From: Sphingobacteriia bacterium
GTDB lineage: Bacteria; Bacteroidota; Bacteroidia; Chitinophagales; Chitinophagaceae
DNA: 64,000 bases
Reading direction: 5' to 3'
Assembly: GCA_017304675.1 (NCBI GenBank)
Contig: JAFKLS010000018.1
Span: 372,001 to 436,000 of the forward strand
Part shown: positions 1-7,788 of the stretch, one piece after another
Numbering within the stretch: position 1 is the stretch's first letter
Layout: each line of letters starts with the position of its first letter
The notes under the pieces: model-generated
Database searches by the model: none
What the model saw: the letters and a program-made list of their open reading frames with translations, nothing else
What the model was told of the DNA's origin: nothing
Translations under genes and position numbers: made by a program

Positions 1-2
1 CT

Positions 3-203
3 GTTCGGAAAATTTTTTGCAAGATTATAAGTGCCATAGATATTACAGGAACAATTGATTGGAAGCAAATAATAAAAGCAGTTCTAATAGGACTAATCCC
101 AGTGCTTGGCGGTGGGATTTATGTAACAATCATCACCCCTTTTTTAATCGCATTTATTGCAAAGCTATTAAAATATGGATTAGATGCCGTTTGCCCTGTT
201 TAA
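3..203 (+). CDS. C-terminal end of a membrane protein (cut by window edge)
   Basis: An open frame runs in from the left edge and stops with TAA at 201-203, giving the last 66 residues of a protein. About 25 mostly hydrophobic residues near the end (from VLIGLIPVLGGG through PFLIAFIAKLL) look like one membrane segment or a hairpin, followed by a short tail ending in DAVCPV. The family cannot be named from this fragment. The 117-bp gap to the next gene shows no clear promoter. Confidence 0.55.
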   Translation, partial: VRKIFCKIISAIDITGTIDWKQIIKAVLIGLIPVLGGGIYVTIITPFLIAFIAKLLKYGLDAVCPV

Positions 204-320
204 ATCTTACTACTAACAAAAATTTAGTATACAGTTAGTTCTAAAATTCTGCGGATCGAAAAGTTATGCCCTCGAGAATTTACAATTACCATTCCCTTTA
301 TTTAACACAAATCAAAACTT

Positions 321-1601
321 ATGATTAGAAGGAATAAAACAACTGAGAGAATAATGATCGTAATAATATTATTTTTTTTCTCAACTATTAGAAGCTATTC
401 TCAATCTAACAGCAATCAATGCAACTTAGATTGCGGTATTGATATTAATACCCTGCTGGCAATGAGATGTCCGGATGAAGATGCCGTTGCCAGAAAGAAT
501 AATCTTACTATATCTGAGATTAGTTTTAAAAACAATGATCAAACAATAGTCCTTGGAGGTGTGCACTGTGGCGACAAAGCTGCTGCATTATTAAAAAAAT
601 ACCGAGATGAAGATAATAAAACCGCAAGGGAATTAAAAAGCCGGTATTGCTATGCATTACAAGGCTGGGAAAATATAAAAGATTGTGAACATGGTGGGCC
701 TCCACCATGTTGCCCACATCCTTTATCTGATGGTATTTGGAGAAAAGTGTCTCCTGAAGAAGCGATACAAAATTTTAAAGCTCAGCAAGCTAAACTTTAC
801 GAGCAGAGGATGAAAGAAATAGCTGATTTGGTAAAACCCTGCCAGATAGCTGCTATACAAGAAAATAATCAGCAAAGAGAAAGCTATGCTAAAACTTTTA
901 ATACTGATTGGGAGGTTGTATCAAAAAACCTAATTCAGCTTTCTAAAACAAACCCTACAGAGGCTACCAAGCTTATTAATGAAGCTAATGTTATTCATAA
1001 TGAGTTTCAGGTAGAACTAAATAAAAATATGCAGGCGAATATGCAAAACTTGAAAGACTTAACTGTAAAACTTAGAAAAATAGATGATGGAATAAATCTT
1101 GTAACAGCAAAACAAACACCGCCTAAGCAACAATTTAGTCAGGCAAATCTAAGTATACCAAATTCAAATACTAAGCAAAATATGGCTAACAATGAATTTG
1201 CCCAAAACAATCAAGCTCAAACTATTTCAACAGTTGATCTAAATAAACCATATTACGACAACGCTGCTGCGGTACAAAGAACATTAAATGCAAATGCACC
1301 CATCATGCAGTCTACAACAGATTTAATTGATAAATATTTAGTTGATAAAGCAAAGCTGGCAGAAAACCCCTTACTAGCTGCATCTTATGAATATTCAAAA
1401 AAAGCAGCATTGGCTTCTAACTATCAAGAGCAGAAAACATACAATATAACTTCTGGTGTATTAGGCTTAATGTCATTGGCTGGATCAAATAAAACAAAAA
1501 ACACATTAAGTAAAGAAGAAGCCAAAGAGAAACAAAGTATAATGATGAAACAACTAAGACCTGAAAGGGCTCATTATATATATATCAATGCATGTGATTG
1601 A
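321..1601 (+). CDS. Secreted Cys-containing coiled-coil protein of unknown function
   Basis: 426 residues beginning with a basic N-terminus and a hydrophobic core ending near SYSQ, a typical Sec signal peptide, so the product is probably periplasmic or surface-exposed. The first 120 mature residues carry at least ten Cys, including a GGPPPCCPHP stretch, which suggests disulphides or metal binding. Residues about 150-260 are charged and helix-prone, and about 270-330 is Asn/Gln-rich and low in complexity. An alternative start is the in-frame ATG at 354. Its 3' end overlaps the next gene by 14 bp in another frame, so the two are probably co-translated. I do not recognise the family. AT-rich composition and neighbouring repeats suggest an accessory region. 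Confidence 0.7.
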   Translation: MIRRNKTTERIMIVIILFFFSTIRSYSQSNSNQCNLDCGIDINTLLAMRCPDEDAVARKNNLTISEISFKNNDQTIVLGGVHCGDKAAALLKKYRDEDNKTARELKSRYCYALQGWENIKDCEHGGPPPCCPHPLSDGIWRKVSPEEAIQNFKAQQAKLYEQRMKEIADLVKPCQIAAIQENNQQRESYAKTFNTDWEVVSKNLIQLSKTNPTEATKLINEANVIHNEFQVELNKNMQANMQNLKDLTVKLRKIDDGINLVTAKQTPPKQQFSQANLSIPNSNTKQNMANNEFAQNNQAQTISTVDLNKPYYDNAAAVQRTLNANAPIMQSTTDLIDKYLVDKAKLAENPLLAASYEYSKKAALASNYQEQKTYNITSGVLGLMSLAGSNKTKNTLSKEEAKEKQSIMMKQLRPERAHYIYINACD

Positions 1602-2574
1602 TTCGATTTTAAACAGCATTCAAAATACTAATACAACAAAAGAGCTAGTGAATAAAATAGTGGTTTTAGATTTCTATTTGCAAATCTTACTTGTTTTAAA
1701 GAATATTTATGTTGAAGTTAACAGATATTCAGGATCGGTTGAAATCCCGGACTTTAAATTCTACTCCGAGAACAGAGTAGGTAGTTATGGAAATTTTACT
1801 TTGAATTATGATTCACTGAATCATAAAGATAAAAGAGAGTATTATTATTCTTATGCGTCTAATAATTTTCCTAAAGATTACTTTTCCTTTGGAAGAATGG
1901 CTAAAACAAAAATCGTACTATTAAATAAAAACAACCAACACCCATTATTAAAGTTATCTTATCCATTTAGAGGTAAAACAGAATCTTTGACTGAACTTTC
2001 TTCTTATTATGCCAATGCTGCAAATCATCTTGATTTTCAACATATAGACATTAATAACGCATATAAAGAGTTAGAGAAAATAAATAAATGTGTACTGTTA
2101 ATTGACACTTTGGATGAAAAAACATTTAAAACCCAAATGACTTTTAGCAAAATGTATAATTCTCGTGATTTTTTATACCTGATTGGTGGCGATGCGATAA
2201 AGAAATTACATGCAATGATTTTGACTGCAGATATTGAAGGAGATTCTGCTATCAGTACAAAAAATACAGTTAAGCTTTCTACTGTAATGGATAAGTATCT
2301 CACCGCATATAAATGGTTTGCAGAAAATATTAAATGTGAGCGAGCTAAAGATTTAAATCATTTTCAATATCAGGTTTTGAACGGATTGTTTGATAATTTA
2401 ACTACGGTTTTATTATTGTACATTAATGAAAGTAAAAAAGATGAACAAAGTTTACTAATGCAAAAAAAATATACAGAATCCTGCTTAAACTGTCTCCTTT
2501 CATATATACAATATTCCGCAACCTATTTTACATCAGAAAAAGATTACGATTATTCTTTAGTACAATATTATTAG
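1588..2574 (+). CDS. Hypothetical protein, overlapped with the secreted protein upstream
   Basis: 328 residues, rich in Tyr, Asn and Lys, with no signal peptide, no convincing membrane span and no catalytic motif I recognise. The start ATG lies inside the last codons of the preceding gene (14-bp overlap), so translational coupling is likely and the two products may act together. The second half is mainly helical by composition. The function is unknown, and the partner being secreted while this one appears cytosolic is notable. Confidence 0.65.
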   Translation: MHVIDSILNSIQNTNTTKELVNKIVVLDFYLQILLVLKNIYVEVNRYSGSVEIPDFKFYSENRVGSYGNFTLNYDSLNHKDKREYYYSYASNNFPKDYFSFGRMAKTKIVLLNKNNQHPLLKLSYPFRGKTESLTELSSYYANAANHLDFQHIDINNAYKELEKINKCVLLIDTLDEKTFKTQMTFSKMYNSRDFLYLIGGDAIKKLHAMILTADIEGDSAISTKNTVKLSTVMDKYLTAYKWFAENIKCERAKDLNHFQYQVLNGLFDNLTTVLLLYINESKKDEQSLLMQKKYTESCLNCLLSYIQYSATYFTSEKDYDYSLVQYY

Positions 2575-2684
2575 CAAATAAAGGGATCATTATGCATAAT
2601 TCTGTTATTTATATTTTTTACAATTAACAAACCTGTAAGCCGAAAAGGGTATTATAGAGTAGGTAAATTAAATAAAATAACGTT

Positions 2685-2885
2685 ATGTATCAAGTAAAAA
2701 CATTTACATGTAAAGGTTGCGGCGAAAGTTTTGATAGCTTAGAACAACGAGCAAATCAATGGCTGCATAGCAATAAAACAACTATAGAGAAAATAATATG
2801 TACATCGACTAATATGGCTCCAAGTACTAATCATAACGACGGTATGTTCATGGCAATTATAATAACATACAAGAAATGTGATTAA
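2685..2885 (+). CDS. Small protein with an N-terminal CxxC motif
   Basis: 66 residues starting MYQVKTFTCKGCGESFDSLE. The CKGC pair near the N-terminus could be half of a zinc ribbon, but I see only one more Cys pair candidate further on (C38 and C65), so a complete zinc site is uncertain. It stands alone between the upstream pair and a repeat that starts 2 bp after its stop codon. It may be a real small gene or a decayed fragment; codon use resembles its neighbours. Confidence 0.4.
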   Translation: MYQVKTFTCKGCGESFDSLEQRANQWLHSNKTTIEKIICTSTNMAPSTNHNDGMFMAIIITYKKCD

Positions 2886-2886
2886 T

Positions 2887-2971
2887 CCAAAACTGTTTTA
2901 AATCAAATTCTACATTCTTAAAACTCACCTCTCAACCTTTTATTCATTGTCATATTTTATTTCAATTCATG
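2887..2971. repeat. 85-bp direct repeat, copy 1
   Basis: This segment recurs at 3012-3096, exactly 125 bp downstream, with only a few mismatches (for example AAAACTC against AAAGCTC, and TTCATT against TTAGTT). Copy 1 lacks the palindromes that frame copy 2. It starts immediately after the stop codon of the small CxxC gene. Confidence 0.85.
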
Positions 2972-2993
2972 GAGCGATTCTTTTCCACGCCTT

Positions 2994-3115
2994 GGTTCGT
3001 GTCCGCACGAACCAAAACTGTTTTAAATCAAATTCTACATTCTTAAAGCTCACCTCTCAACCTTTTATTAGTTGTCATATTTTATTTCAATTCATGATTC
3101 GTGCGGACACGAACC
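2994..3115. mobile_element. MITE-like unit with palindromic terminal inverted repeats
   Basis: The left end, GGTTCGTGTCCGCACGAACC (2994-3013), is a perfect 8-bp palindrome with loop TCCG. The right end at 3096-3115 (GATTCGTGCGGACACGAACC) is its reverse complement except for one base. Between them lies the second copy (3012-3096) of the 85-bp repeat. Ends that are both self-palindromic and inverted relative to each other, with no gene inside, fit a non-autonomous miniature element or REP-like unit. No transposase is visible nearby. Confidence 0.6.
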
Positions 3116-3361
3116 ATGACGGGGTGGATGCGCTATCAGCAGAAAAATCTGATTGTACCCGCCATGCAGCTTTTAACAGCGAAAGAAAAGACCATTTTAC
3201 CATTGCTCTGTTCTTCTAAAACGTATACTGAAATCGCTTCCATATCTAATATCAGTATTAAAACAGTTGACCGGCACAGGGATGAAATTTTTAAAAAATT
3301 AAACGTACAATCCAGGCTAAATCTCGCTCTCTTCGCTATTAATAACGGTATCGTTGTGTAA
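3116..3361 (+). pseudogene. Truncated LuxR/FixJ-type response regulator: C-terminal HTH only
   Basis: The frame encodes about 80 residues, nearly all of it one LuxR-type HTH: LLTAKEKTILPLL, then YTEIASISNISIKTVDRHRD and KLNVQSRLNLALFAINNG. Family members of this kind normally carry an N-terminal receiver domain of about 120 residues, which is absent. The open frame extends upstream only into the right palindrome of the MITE-like element, with GTG at 3101; ATG 3116 is the first codon outside the element. Most likely it is a remnant whose 5' part was lost, although a stand-alone HTH protein (compare GerE) is possible. Confidence 0.55.
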
Positions 3362-3468
3362 GCGTTAATTGGCAAACAGTTGATTCAAAAAAACATACTG
3401 CTAATTACAACACAATGCACTTTTAAAGGCTGTAGTAACAATCACCCCCCTGCCCAGGTTAACATATA

Positions 3469-3500
3469 TTACAATTGCACAATAACATAATACAATTGTA
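3469..3500. promoter_or_regulatory. ACAATTG/TACAATTGTA motifs downstream of the HTH gene
   Basis: TTACAATTGC (3469-3478) and the perfect 10-bp palindrome TACAATTGTA (3491-3500) lie next to the stop codon of the HTH gene. Similar words, ACAATTGC (3900-3907), AATTGTACA (3957-3965) and ATTGTATAA (3968-3976), lie on its promoter side. Repetition on both sides suggests binding sites for the regulator itself. This is inference from sequence pattern in an AT-rich background. Confidence 0.3.
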
Positions 3501-3505
3501 TCAAT

Positions 3506-3883
3506 TCAATTTTTATTAAGCTGCAATTCCAGAAGTTTTTGATACTTTTCTAACAATTCAAAATATTTTTCTCTCCACATATTTCTTTGCTCAATTGCCT
3601 GATCTAAAGTTTTTGGCAATTGGTTATTATTATATTGTGCTGAAGATTCAGTAGCAATATTACCTACAATTTCAGGGTGTTCATGTAAAAAATCATATTT
3701 CAAAATACTACCGTATTCAATCAGAATTTCCAACGATAAATCTTTATCAGCAACATGATTGTAGAAACTGGATCGACTATAACCGACTTTTTTCGTGATA
3801 AAAGTTATAGTTAATCCACTCTCCGCCACAGCTTTTTGTAACAACTCTCCCCTATGCAAATGATGTTTTTTATTGGTTTTCAA
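3506..3883 (-). CDS. Small HTH transcriptional regulator with C-terminal coiled coil
   Basis: 125 residues. Residues about 10-60 form an HTH resembling phage-repressor folds: GELLQKAVAESGLTITFITK, then a recognition helix around GYSRSSFYNHV. Residues about 88-122 are a Leu/Gln/Glu-rich coiled coil that should dimerise the protein. Short regulators of this architecture are common in Bacteroidota accessory regions; the regulon is unknown. The gene is read away from purA. Repeated TACAAT/ATTGTA words on both sides suggest autoregulation. Confidence 0.7.
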   Translation of the reverse strand: MKTNKKHHLHRGELLQKAVAESGLTITFITKKVGYSRSSFYNHVADKDLSLEILIEYGSILKYDFLHEHPEIVGNIATESSAQYNNNQLPKTLDQAIEQRNMWREKYFELLEKYQKLLELQLNKN

Positions 3884-4109
3884 GAGGGTAAAGAAATTAA
3901 CAATTGCGTATAAAAAAATTTACTAAAAATTTTAAAATTTTCATTTTTGTTTATATAATTGTACATTATTGTATAATTTTAAATAAATCGTATCAGTATG
4001 ATTTACGAATAAGATATAACATTGAGCTAACCATATATCAATTCTCATTCTGAAATCTCGCAATTTTCAAAGCCGTGAGATGATACATGCAGAGTTCATG
4101 CTACGGGCT

Positions 4110-4165
4110 GTACCCCCTTATTGTGGCAGGGCTTTACGAGGGTCTCAGAGCAATAGGAGGGGTAC
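4110..4165. repeat. Long hairpin, GTACCCC...GGGGTAC arms
   Basis: Arms 4110-4123 and 4151-4165 pair over 14 bp with one bulged A (4158) and one G-U pair. The 27-nt loop is G-rich and contains its own small GAG/CTC stem. GC content is clearly above the surrounding sequence. This could be a structured RNA or a palindromic repeat family; no known RNA class was recognised. Confidence 0.5.
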
Positions 4166-4383
4166 CATGCTGATTTTTAAAATAAAAAATATGCGTTTAA
4201 ACAGAGTAATAAATATTGTTCGCATCAACTAAAAAACTTGATTGATACATACTATCATATGCCTTATTTCAAAAAAATAAGGGCACTAACTAAAACACCA
4301 AACAATCTTAGCGTAAAGTATTCATCATGCACAATCTGCCAAAAAGCTTAAATACCTGGTATAAATGGCCCTGCAAACCCCTA

Positions 4384-4452
4384 GTTACCTACACAGCTCG
4401 CTGCTTATTAGTTTGTTGTTTGTTCTTGTAATAGTGGCGACTGTTAGGTAAC
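4384..4452. repeat. 69-nt imperfect hairpin bounded by GTTACCTA/TAGGTAAC
   Basis: GTTACCTA pairs with TAGGTAAC. After a bulged C, ACAG pairs with CTGT, then TCGC with GCGA, and further in TATTA with TAATA. The whole folds into one stem with small bulges and an 18-nt T/G-rich loop. There is no following T-run, so it is not a standard terminator. The ends superficially recall integron core words but are in the wrong orientation. Confidence 0.5.
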
Positions 4453-4503
4453 ACATTTCCAAAATTCTTTTTCATTATTAAACATATAGCAGGTTAAAAA
4501 ATT

Positions 4504-4538
4504 TAACAACATAACGGCTACGTATGGTTATGTTGTTA
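4504..4538. repeat. 12-bp perfect inverted repeat upstream of purA
   Basis: TAACAACATAAC (4504-4515) and GTTATGTTGTTA (4527-4538) are exact reverse complements around an 11-nt loop that itself contains the palindrome TACGTA. It ends about 80 bp upstream of the purA -7 element. It may be an operator, or a hairpin ending an upstream transcript, though no U-tract follows. Confidence 0.5.
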
Positions 4539-4616
4539 TAATAACCGGCATTTTTATTTTATATCCCCATTTTGCATCAGGCCAAAAGCATTTTTCTTTT
4601 TCCCTTCACCAACACT

Positions 4617-4624
4617 TACATTTG
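4617..4624 (+). promoter_or_regulatory. Bacteroidota -7 element of purA
   Basis: TACATTTG followed by C matches the Bacteroidota -7 consensus TAnnTTTG. The purA ATG is 22 nt downstream, so the leader would be only about 15 nt. No clear -33 TTTG is seen at the usual distance. Confidence 0.5.
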
Positions 4625-4645
4625 CGGCATCAATAAATATTTTTT

Positions 4646-5908
4646 ATGGTTGACGTTATTCTTGGTTTGCAGTGGGGTGATGAAGGCAAAGGAAAAATTG
4701 TAGATTATTTTGCTCCCCACTACGATATCATTGCCCGTTTCCAGGGTGGCCCCAATGCCGGGCATACACTTTATGTAAACAATCAGAAAGTGGTGCTTCA
4801 TCAAATACCTTCGGGTATTTTTCACCAAAACACCATCAATATTATCGGCAACGGTGTGGTATTAGATCCTGTTACTTTAAAAAAAGAGTGTGAGAAAGTG
4901 GCATCTTTCGGGATTGATGTAAAAAAGAATCTCTTCATTTCTGAAAGAACCAACCTTATTGTTCCAACACACAGGGCTTTAGATAAAGCCAGCGAAATGC
5001 AAAAAGGCGAAAGCAAAATCGGTTCAACCTTAAAAGGTATTGGCCCGGCTTATATGGATAAAACTGGCCGTAATGCTTTACGTGTTGGAGACCTGCTTAA
5101 CAAAAATTTTACCACACAATACATTAAGCTTCGTTTGAAACACCAGAAGCTTCTGGATAATTTTCATTTCATAGAAGATATCACTGCCTGGGAAGAAGAG
5201 TTTTTTGAAGCCATAGAGTTTTTGCGTTCTTTCAATATTGTTAACGGAGAGTATTTTGTTAACAATAAAATAGCAGAAGGTAAAAAAGTACTGGCCGAGG
5301 GCGCCCAGGGAAGTATGCTGGATATTGATTTTGGCACTTTTCCCTTTGTTACCTCCTCCAATACTATCTCCGCAGGTGTGTGTACCGGTTTAGGTGTTTC
5401 TCCCAAACAAATTAATGATGTACTTGGTGTTACCAAAGCATATTGCACACGTGTTGGCGGGGGCCCGTTCCCTACAGAATTATTTGATGCCACAGGTGAG
5501 GAATTAAGAAAAATAGGCAACGAATTTGGAGCTACCACCGGAAGGCCGCGCCGTTGCGGATGGATTGACCTTGTGGCACTTAAATATGCCTGTATGATTA
5601 ATGGCGTTACCAAAGTGGTGATGACCAAAGCCGATGTTCTGGACTCTTTTGATACATTGAACGTTTGTACCGCTTACGGCATTAACGGAGAAAATTACAA
5701 TGAAGTTCCATACCAGATGGATAAAGTGGCTATTGAACCCGTTTATAAAGCACTTGCCGGCTGGCATACCGATTCAAGTATATTGAAGGATGCAGCATCT
5801 TTACCGGCAAACATGTCAAATTACATTGCATTTATCAATCAATTTATCGGTGCGCCGGTAAAATATGTTTCCAATGGCCCGGGCAGAGAACAAATCATCT
5901 CTTTGTAG
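4646..5908 (+). CDS. purA: Adenylosuccinate synthetase
   Basis: Cytosolic enzyme of AMP synthesis: IMP + Asp + GTP give adenylosuccinate + GDP + Pi. At 420 residues it is close to the usual length (about 430). The N-terminal GDEGKGKIVD loop supplies the catalytic Asp (D12), GGPNAGHT supplies the catalytic His (H40), and later motifs include KGIGPAY, a GAQG segment, TRVGGGPFPTEL, GRPRRCGW and the C-terminal YVSNGPGREQII. Start ATG fits the family N-terminus, with a -7 element just upstream. It stands alone with its own promoter, followed by the acidic protein gene. Confidence 0.97.
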   Translation: MVDVILGLQWGDEGKGKIVDYFAPHYDIIARFQGGPNAGHTLYVNNQKVVLHQIPSGIFHQNTINIIGNGVVLDPVTLKKECEKVASFGIDVKKNLFISERTNLIVPTHRALDKASEMQKGESKIGSTLKGIGPAYMDKTGRNALRVGDLLNKNFTTQYIKLRLKHQKLLDNFHFIEDITAWEEEFFEAIEFLRSFNIVNGEYFVNNKIAEGKKVLAEGAQGSMLDIDFGTFPFVTSSNTISAGVCTGLGVSPKQINDVLGVTKAYCTRVGGGPFPTELFDATGEELRKIGNEFGATTGRPRRCGWIDLVALKYACMINGVTKVVMTKADVLDSFDTLNVCTAYGINGENYNEVPYQMDKVAIEPVYKALAGWHTDSSILKDAASLPANMSNYIAFINQFIGAPVKYVSNGPGREQIISL

Positions 5909-5996
5909 TTTGATTTTTTCTCAAAAAAAAGTCTGAAAAAATTTTGTTACTATTTAATAACGTTGAAATTTTACGCACTAAAACCTTATTAGAACC

Positions 5997-6425
5997 ATGG
6001 CAGCTAAATCTGATAAGCCAAAAAAAACAAGCACTCCGAAAGATACCGATGAGCCGGTAAAAAAAACATCGCCTAAATCCAAAAAGGAAATAGAGAAAGA
6101 CGATGATGATGACGACATTGAAGATGATGACAATGTAAAGCCTGTAAAAAAAGGCAGTACAAAAACATCTAAAAAATCTGACGACGAGGAGGAAGATGAC
6201 GATGATTTTGATGAAGTAGATGATTGGGATAAACCGGAGGAAGATGATGACTGGGATCCCGATTTTGATGAATTTGATATTCCAAAATCAAAAGGCAAAA
6301 AAAGTAGCGGCGGCGCCAAAAAGAAAGGCGACGAAGAGGATGATGATTTTAAACTGGAGGAAGATTTTAAGGAATTCGATCTTTTTGAAGATAAAGACGA
6401 TTTTGATGATGACGATGATTTTTAA
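5997..6425 (+). CDS. Highly acidic, Lys/Asp/Glu-rich low-complexity protein
   Basis: 142 residues. The first ~40 are Lys/Thr/Ser/Pro-rich; the rest alternates runs of Asp/Glu with Lys patches, punctuated by aromatic words such as DDWDKPEEDDDWDPDFDEF and FKEFDLFE. No signal peptide, membrane span or folded domain is visible, so it is likely disordered. Similar acidic proteins are annotated as hypothetical in Bacteroidota; a role in binding basic proteins, nucleoid proteins or divalent metals is possible but unproven. pabB follows after 11 bp, so co-transcription is likely. Confidence 0.7.
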   Translation: MAAKSDKPKKTSTPKDTDEPVKKTSPKSKKEIEKDDDDDDIEDDDNVKPVKKGSTKTSKKSDDEEEDDDDFDEVDDWDKPEEDDDWDPDFDEFDIPKSKGKKSSGGAKKKGDEEDDDFKLEEDFKEFDLFEDKDDFDDDDDF

Positions 6426-6436
6426 ATTCACTCACT

Positions 6437-7723
6437 TTGAGTAAAAGAACTTCGGCAAGTTTTGCAATAAGCGATCCTAAAAAAATAAAACAACAAATGT
6501 TGAATTGGGCCAACCGATTCAACATTTGTTGTTTTTTAGATAACCACCAGTACAGCTCACCTTTTCATTCTATAGAATGCCTGTTGGCTGTAGGCGTACA
6601 TCAATCCATTCATCCTGAAAACAACGCGCATTTGCGCCTGCTATTGCAACAACAGCAGGGCAACTGGTTATTCGGCCATGTTTCTTTCAATTATAAAGAT
6701 CAGTTTTTCCCTTCTGCGGCAACCCGATTAAATCCAATAGGCTTTGCAGATATTTTTTTCTTTTGCCCGCAAACAGTATTAAGGCTGGAAACAGGTAACC
6801 TGGTTATTGAAAGCATTACTACTTCACCCGAAGCAATATTTGAATCTATTTGCAAAGAAGAAATACCAGTAAATACTGTTAACGCTAATAACCGTTTACA
6901 ACCTGGTATAAGCAAAGAGAGCTATATACATGCCATTAAAAAATTAAAACAGCATATTCTCAGGGGAGATTGTTACGAGATTAATTTTTGTATGGAATTT
7001 TTCGGAGAAGGTTTGCTTAATCCTGTAGACACTTATTTTAAACTAACCGGCTTATCCCCTGTTCCCTTTGCAGCTTTCTATAAAAACAAGAACAGTTATT
7101 TATTGTGTGCAAGCCCTGAAAGATATGTGCAAAGAAAAGGCAGCCGTATTCTTTCCCAACCTATTAAAGGTACCGTTAAAAGAAACAAGACACAGCCTGC
7201 AGAAGATGAACTGTTGAAGAAGTATTTATATAATAGCCAAAAAGAGCGCAGCGAAAATGTAATGGTTGTAGATCTTGTAAGGAACGATCTTAGCAAAATA
7301 TGTAAAGAAGGAACGGTGCATGTAGATGAACTGTTTGGTGTATATACTTTTCCGCAAGTGCATCAGCTTATTTCAACTATCAGCGGAGAGTTAAATGATG
7401 AAATGAATTTGGCAGATGTTTTAGAAGCTACATTTCCGATGGGGTCTATGACGGGTGCTCCCAAATTAAAAGTATTACAGTTAATTAACGAATACGAAAT
7501 TACCACCCGGGGATTATTCAGTGGTTGTGTTGGCTATATTGCCCCTAATGGGGATTTCGATTTTAATGTAGTAATCAGGAGTATCTTGTATAATAGTGCT
7601 CGTGCCTATATTTCCTGCCAGGCAGGAAGTGGCATTACGTATAATAGCGATCCTGAAAAAGAATATGAGGAATGCCTGTTAAAAGCTTCAGCTATGATGC
7701 AGGTATTAGGCAGTGATAAATAA
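6437..7723 (+). CDS. pabB: Aminodeoxychorismate synthase component I (chorismate-binding)
   Basis: Converts chorismate with ammonia to 4-amino-4-deoxychorismate, the first step of p-aminobenzoate and folate synthesis. 428 residues. The C-terminal chorismate-binding domain shows SQPIKGTVKR, where the Lys of PIKGT is the PabB-type nucleophile (TrpE has Ala there), ENVMVVDLVRNDLSK, FPMGSMTGAPKLKV, GLFSGCVGYI and the final QAGSGITYNSDPEKEYEE. The start is TTG at 6437, keeping a family-like N-terminus; the in-frame ATG at 6497 is an alternative. No glutaminase subunit is visible in the window. Confidence 0.88.
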   Translation: MSKRTSASFAISDPKKIKQQMLNWANRFNICCFLDNHQYSSPFHSIECLLAVGVHQSIHPENNAHLRLLLQQQQGNWLFGHVSFNYKDQFFPSAATRLNPIGFADIFFFCPQTVLRLETGNLVIESITTSPEAIFESICKEEIPVNTVNANNRLQPGISKESYIHAIKKLKQHILRGDCYEINFCMEFFGEGLLNPVDTYFKLTGLSPVPFAAFYKNKNSYLLCASPERYVQRKGSRILSQPIKGTVKRNKTQPAEDELLKKYLYNSQKERSENVMVVDLVRNDLSKICKEGTVHVDELFGVYTFPQVHQLISTISGELNDEMNLADVLEATFPMGSMTGAPKLKVLQLINEYEITTRGLFSGCVGYIAPNGDFDFNVVIRSILYNSARAYISCQAGSGITYNSDPEKEYEECLLKASAMMQVLGSDK

Positions 7724-7788
7724 GCATGCATTGCAAAAACTACTTCACAAATACAATCTACACCTTGTGTTTTACGGCCATTATTATG

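Larger units (their letters stand above)
3884..4645. other. Non-coding region between HTH regulator and purA with multiple hairpins
   Basis: No credible gene on either strand. The region contains promoter-like AT-rich sequence for the HTH gene (3884-4000), a 14-bp stem at 4110-4165, a short 8-bp stem at 4262-4282 (CCTTATTT/AAATAAGG), a long imperfect hairpin at 4384-4452, a 12-bp perfect stem at 4504-4538, and the purA -7 element at 4617. None of the hairpins has a T-tract suited to a terminator. One or more structured RNAs or palindromic repeats are possible. Confidence 0.6.

Noticed and set aside
2947-3219. Plus-strand open frame of 90 codons across the repeats
   Set aside because: It runs through the direct repeat and the palindromes and shows no protein-like pattern; the LuxR-type HTH frame overlapping it is the credible one.
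4110-4165. Signal recognition particle RNA, tmRNA or a known riboswitch
   Set aside because: It lacks the GGAAGCAGC-type SRP loop and other class-defining motifs; only a simple long hairpin can be supported.
4384-4452. Integron attC-like site
   Set aside because: The end words GTTACCTA/TAGGTAAC are in the wrong orientation for RYYYAAC/GTTRRRY, and no integrase or cassette genes are present.
5164-5628. Long minus-strand open frame inside purA
   Set aside because: Antisense to a conserved enzyme gene whose motifs explain the sequence; no recognisable domain.
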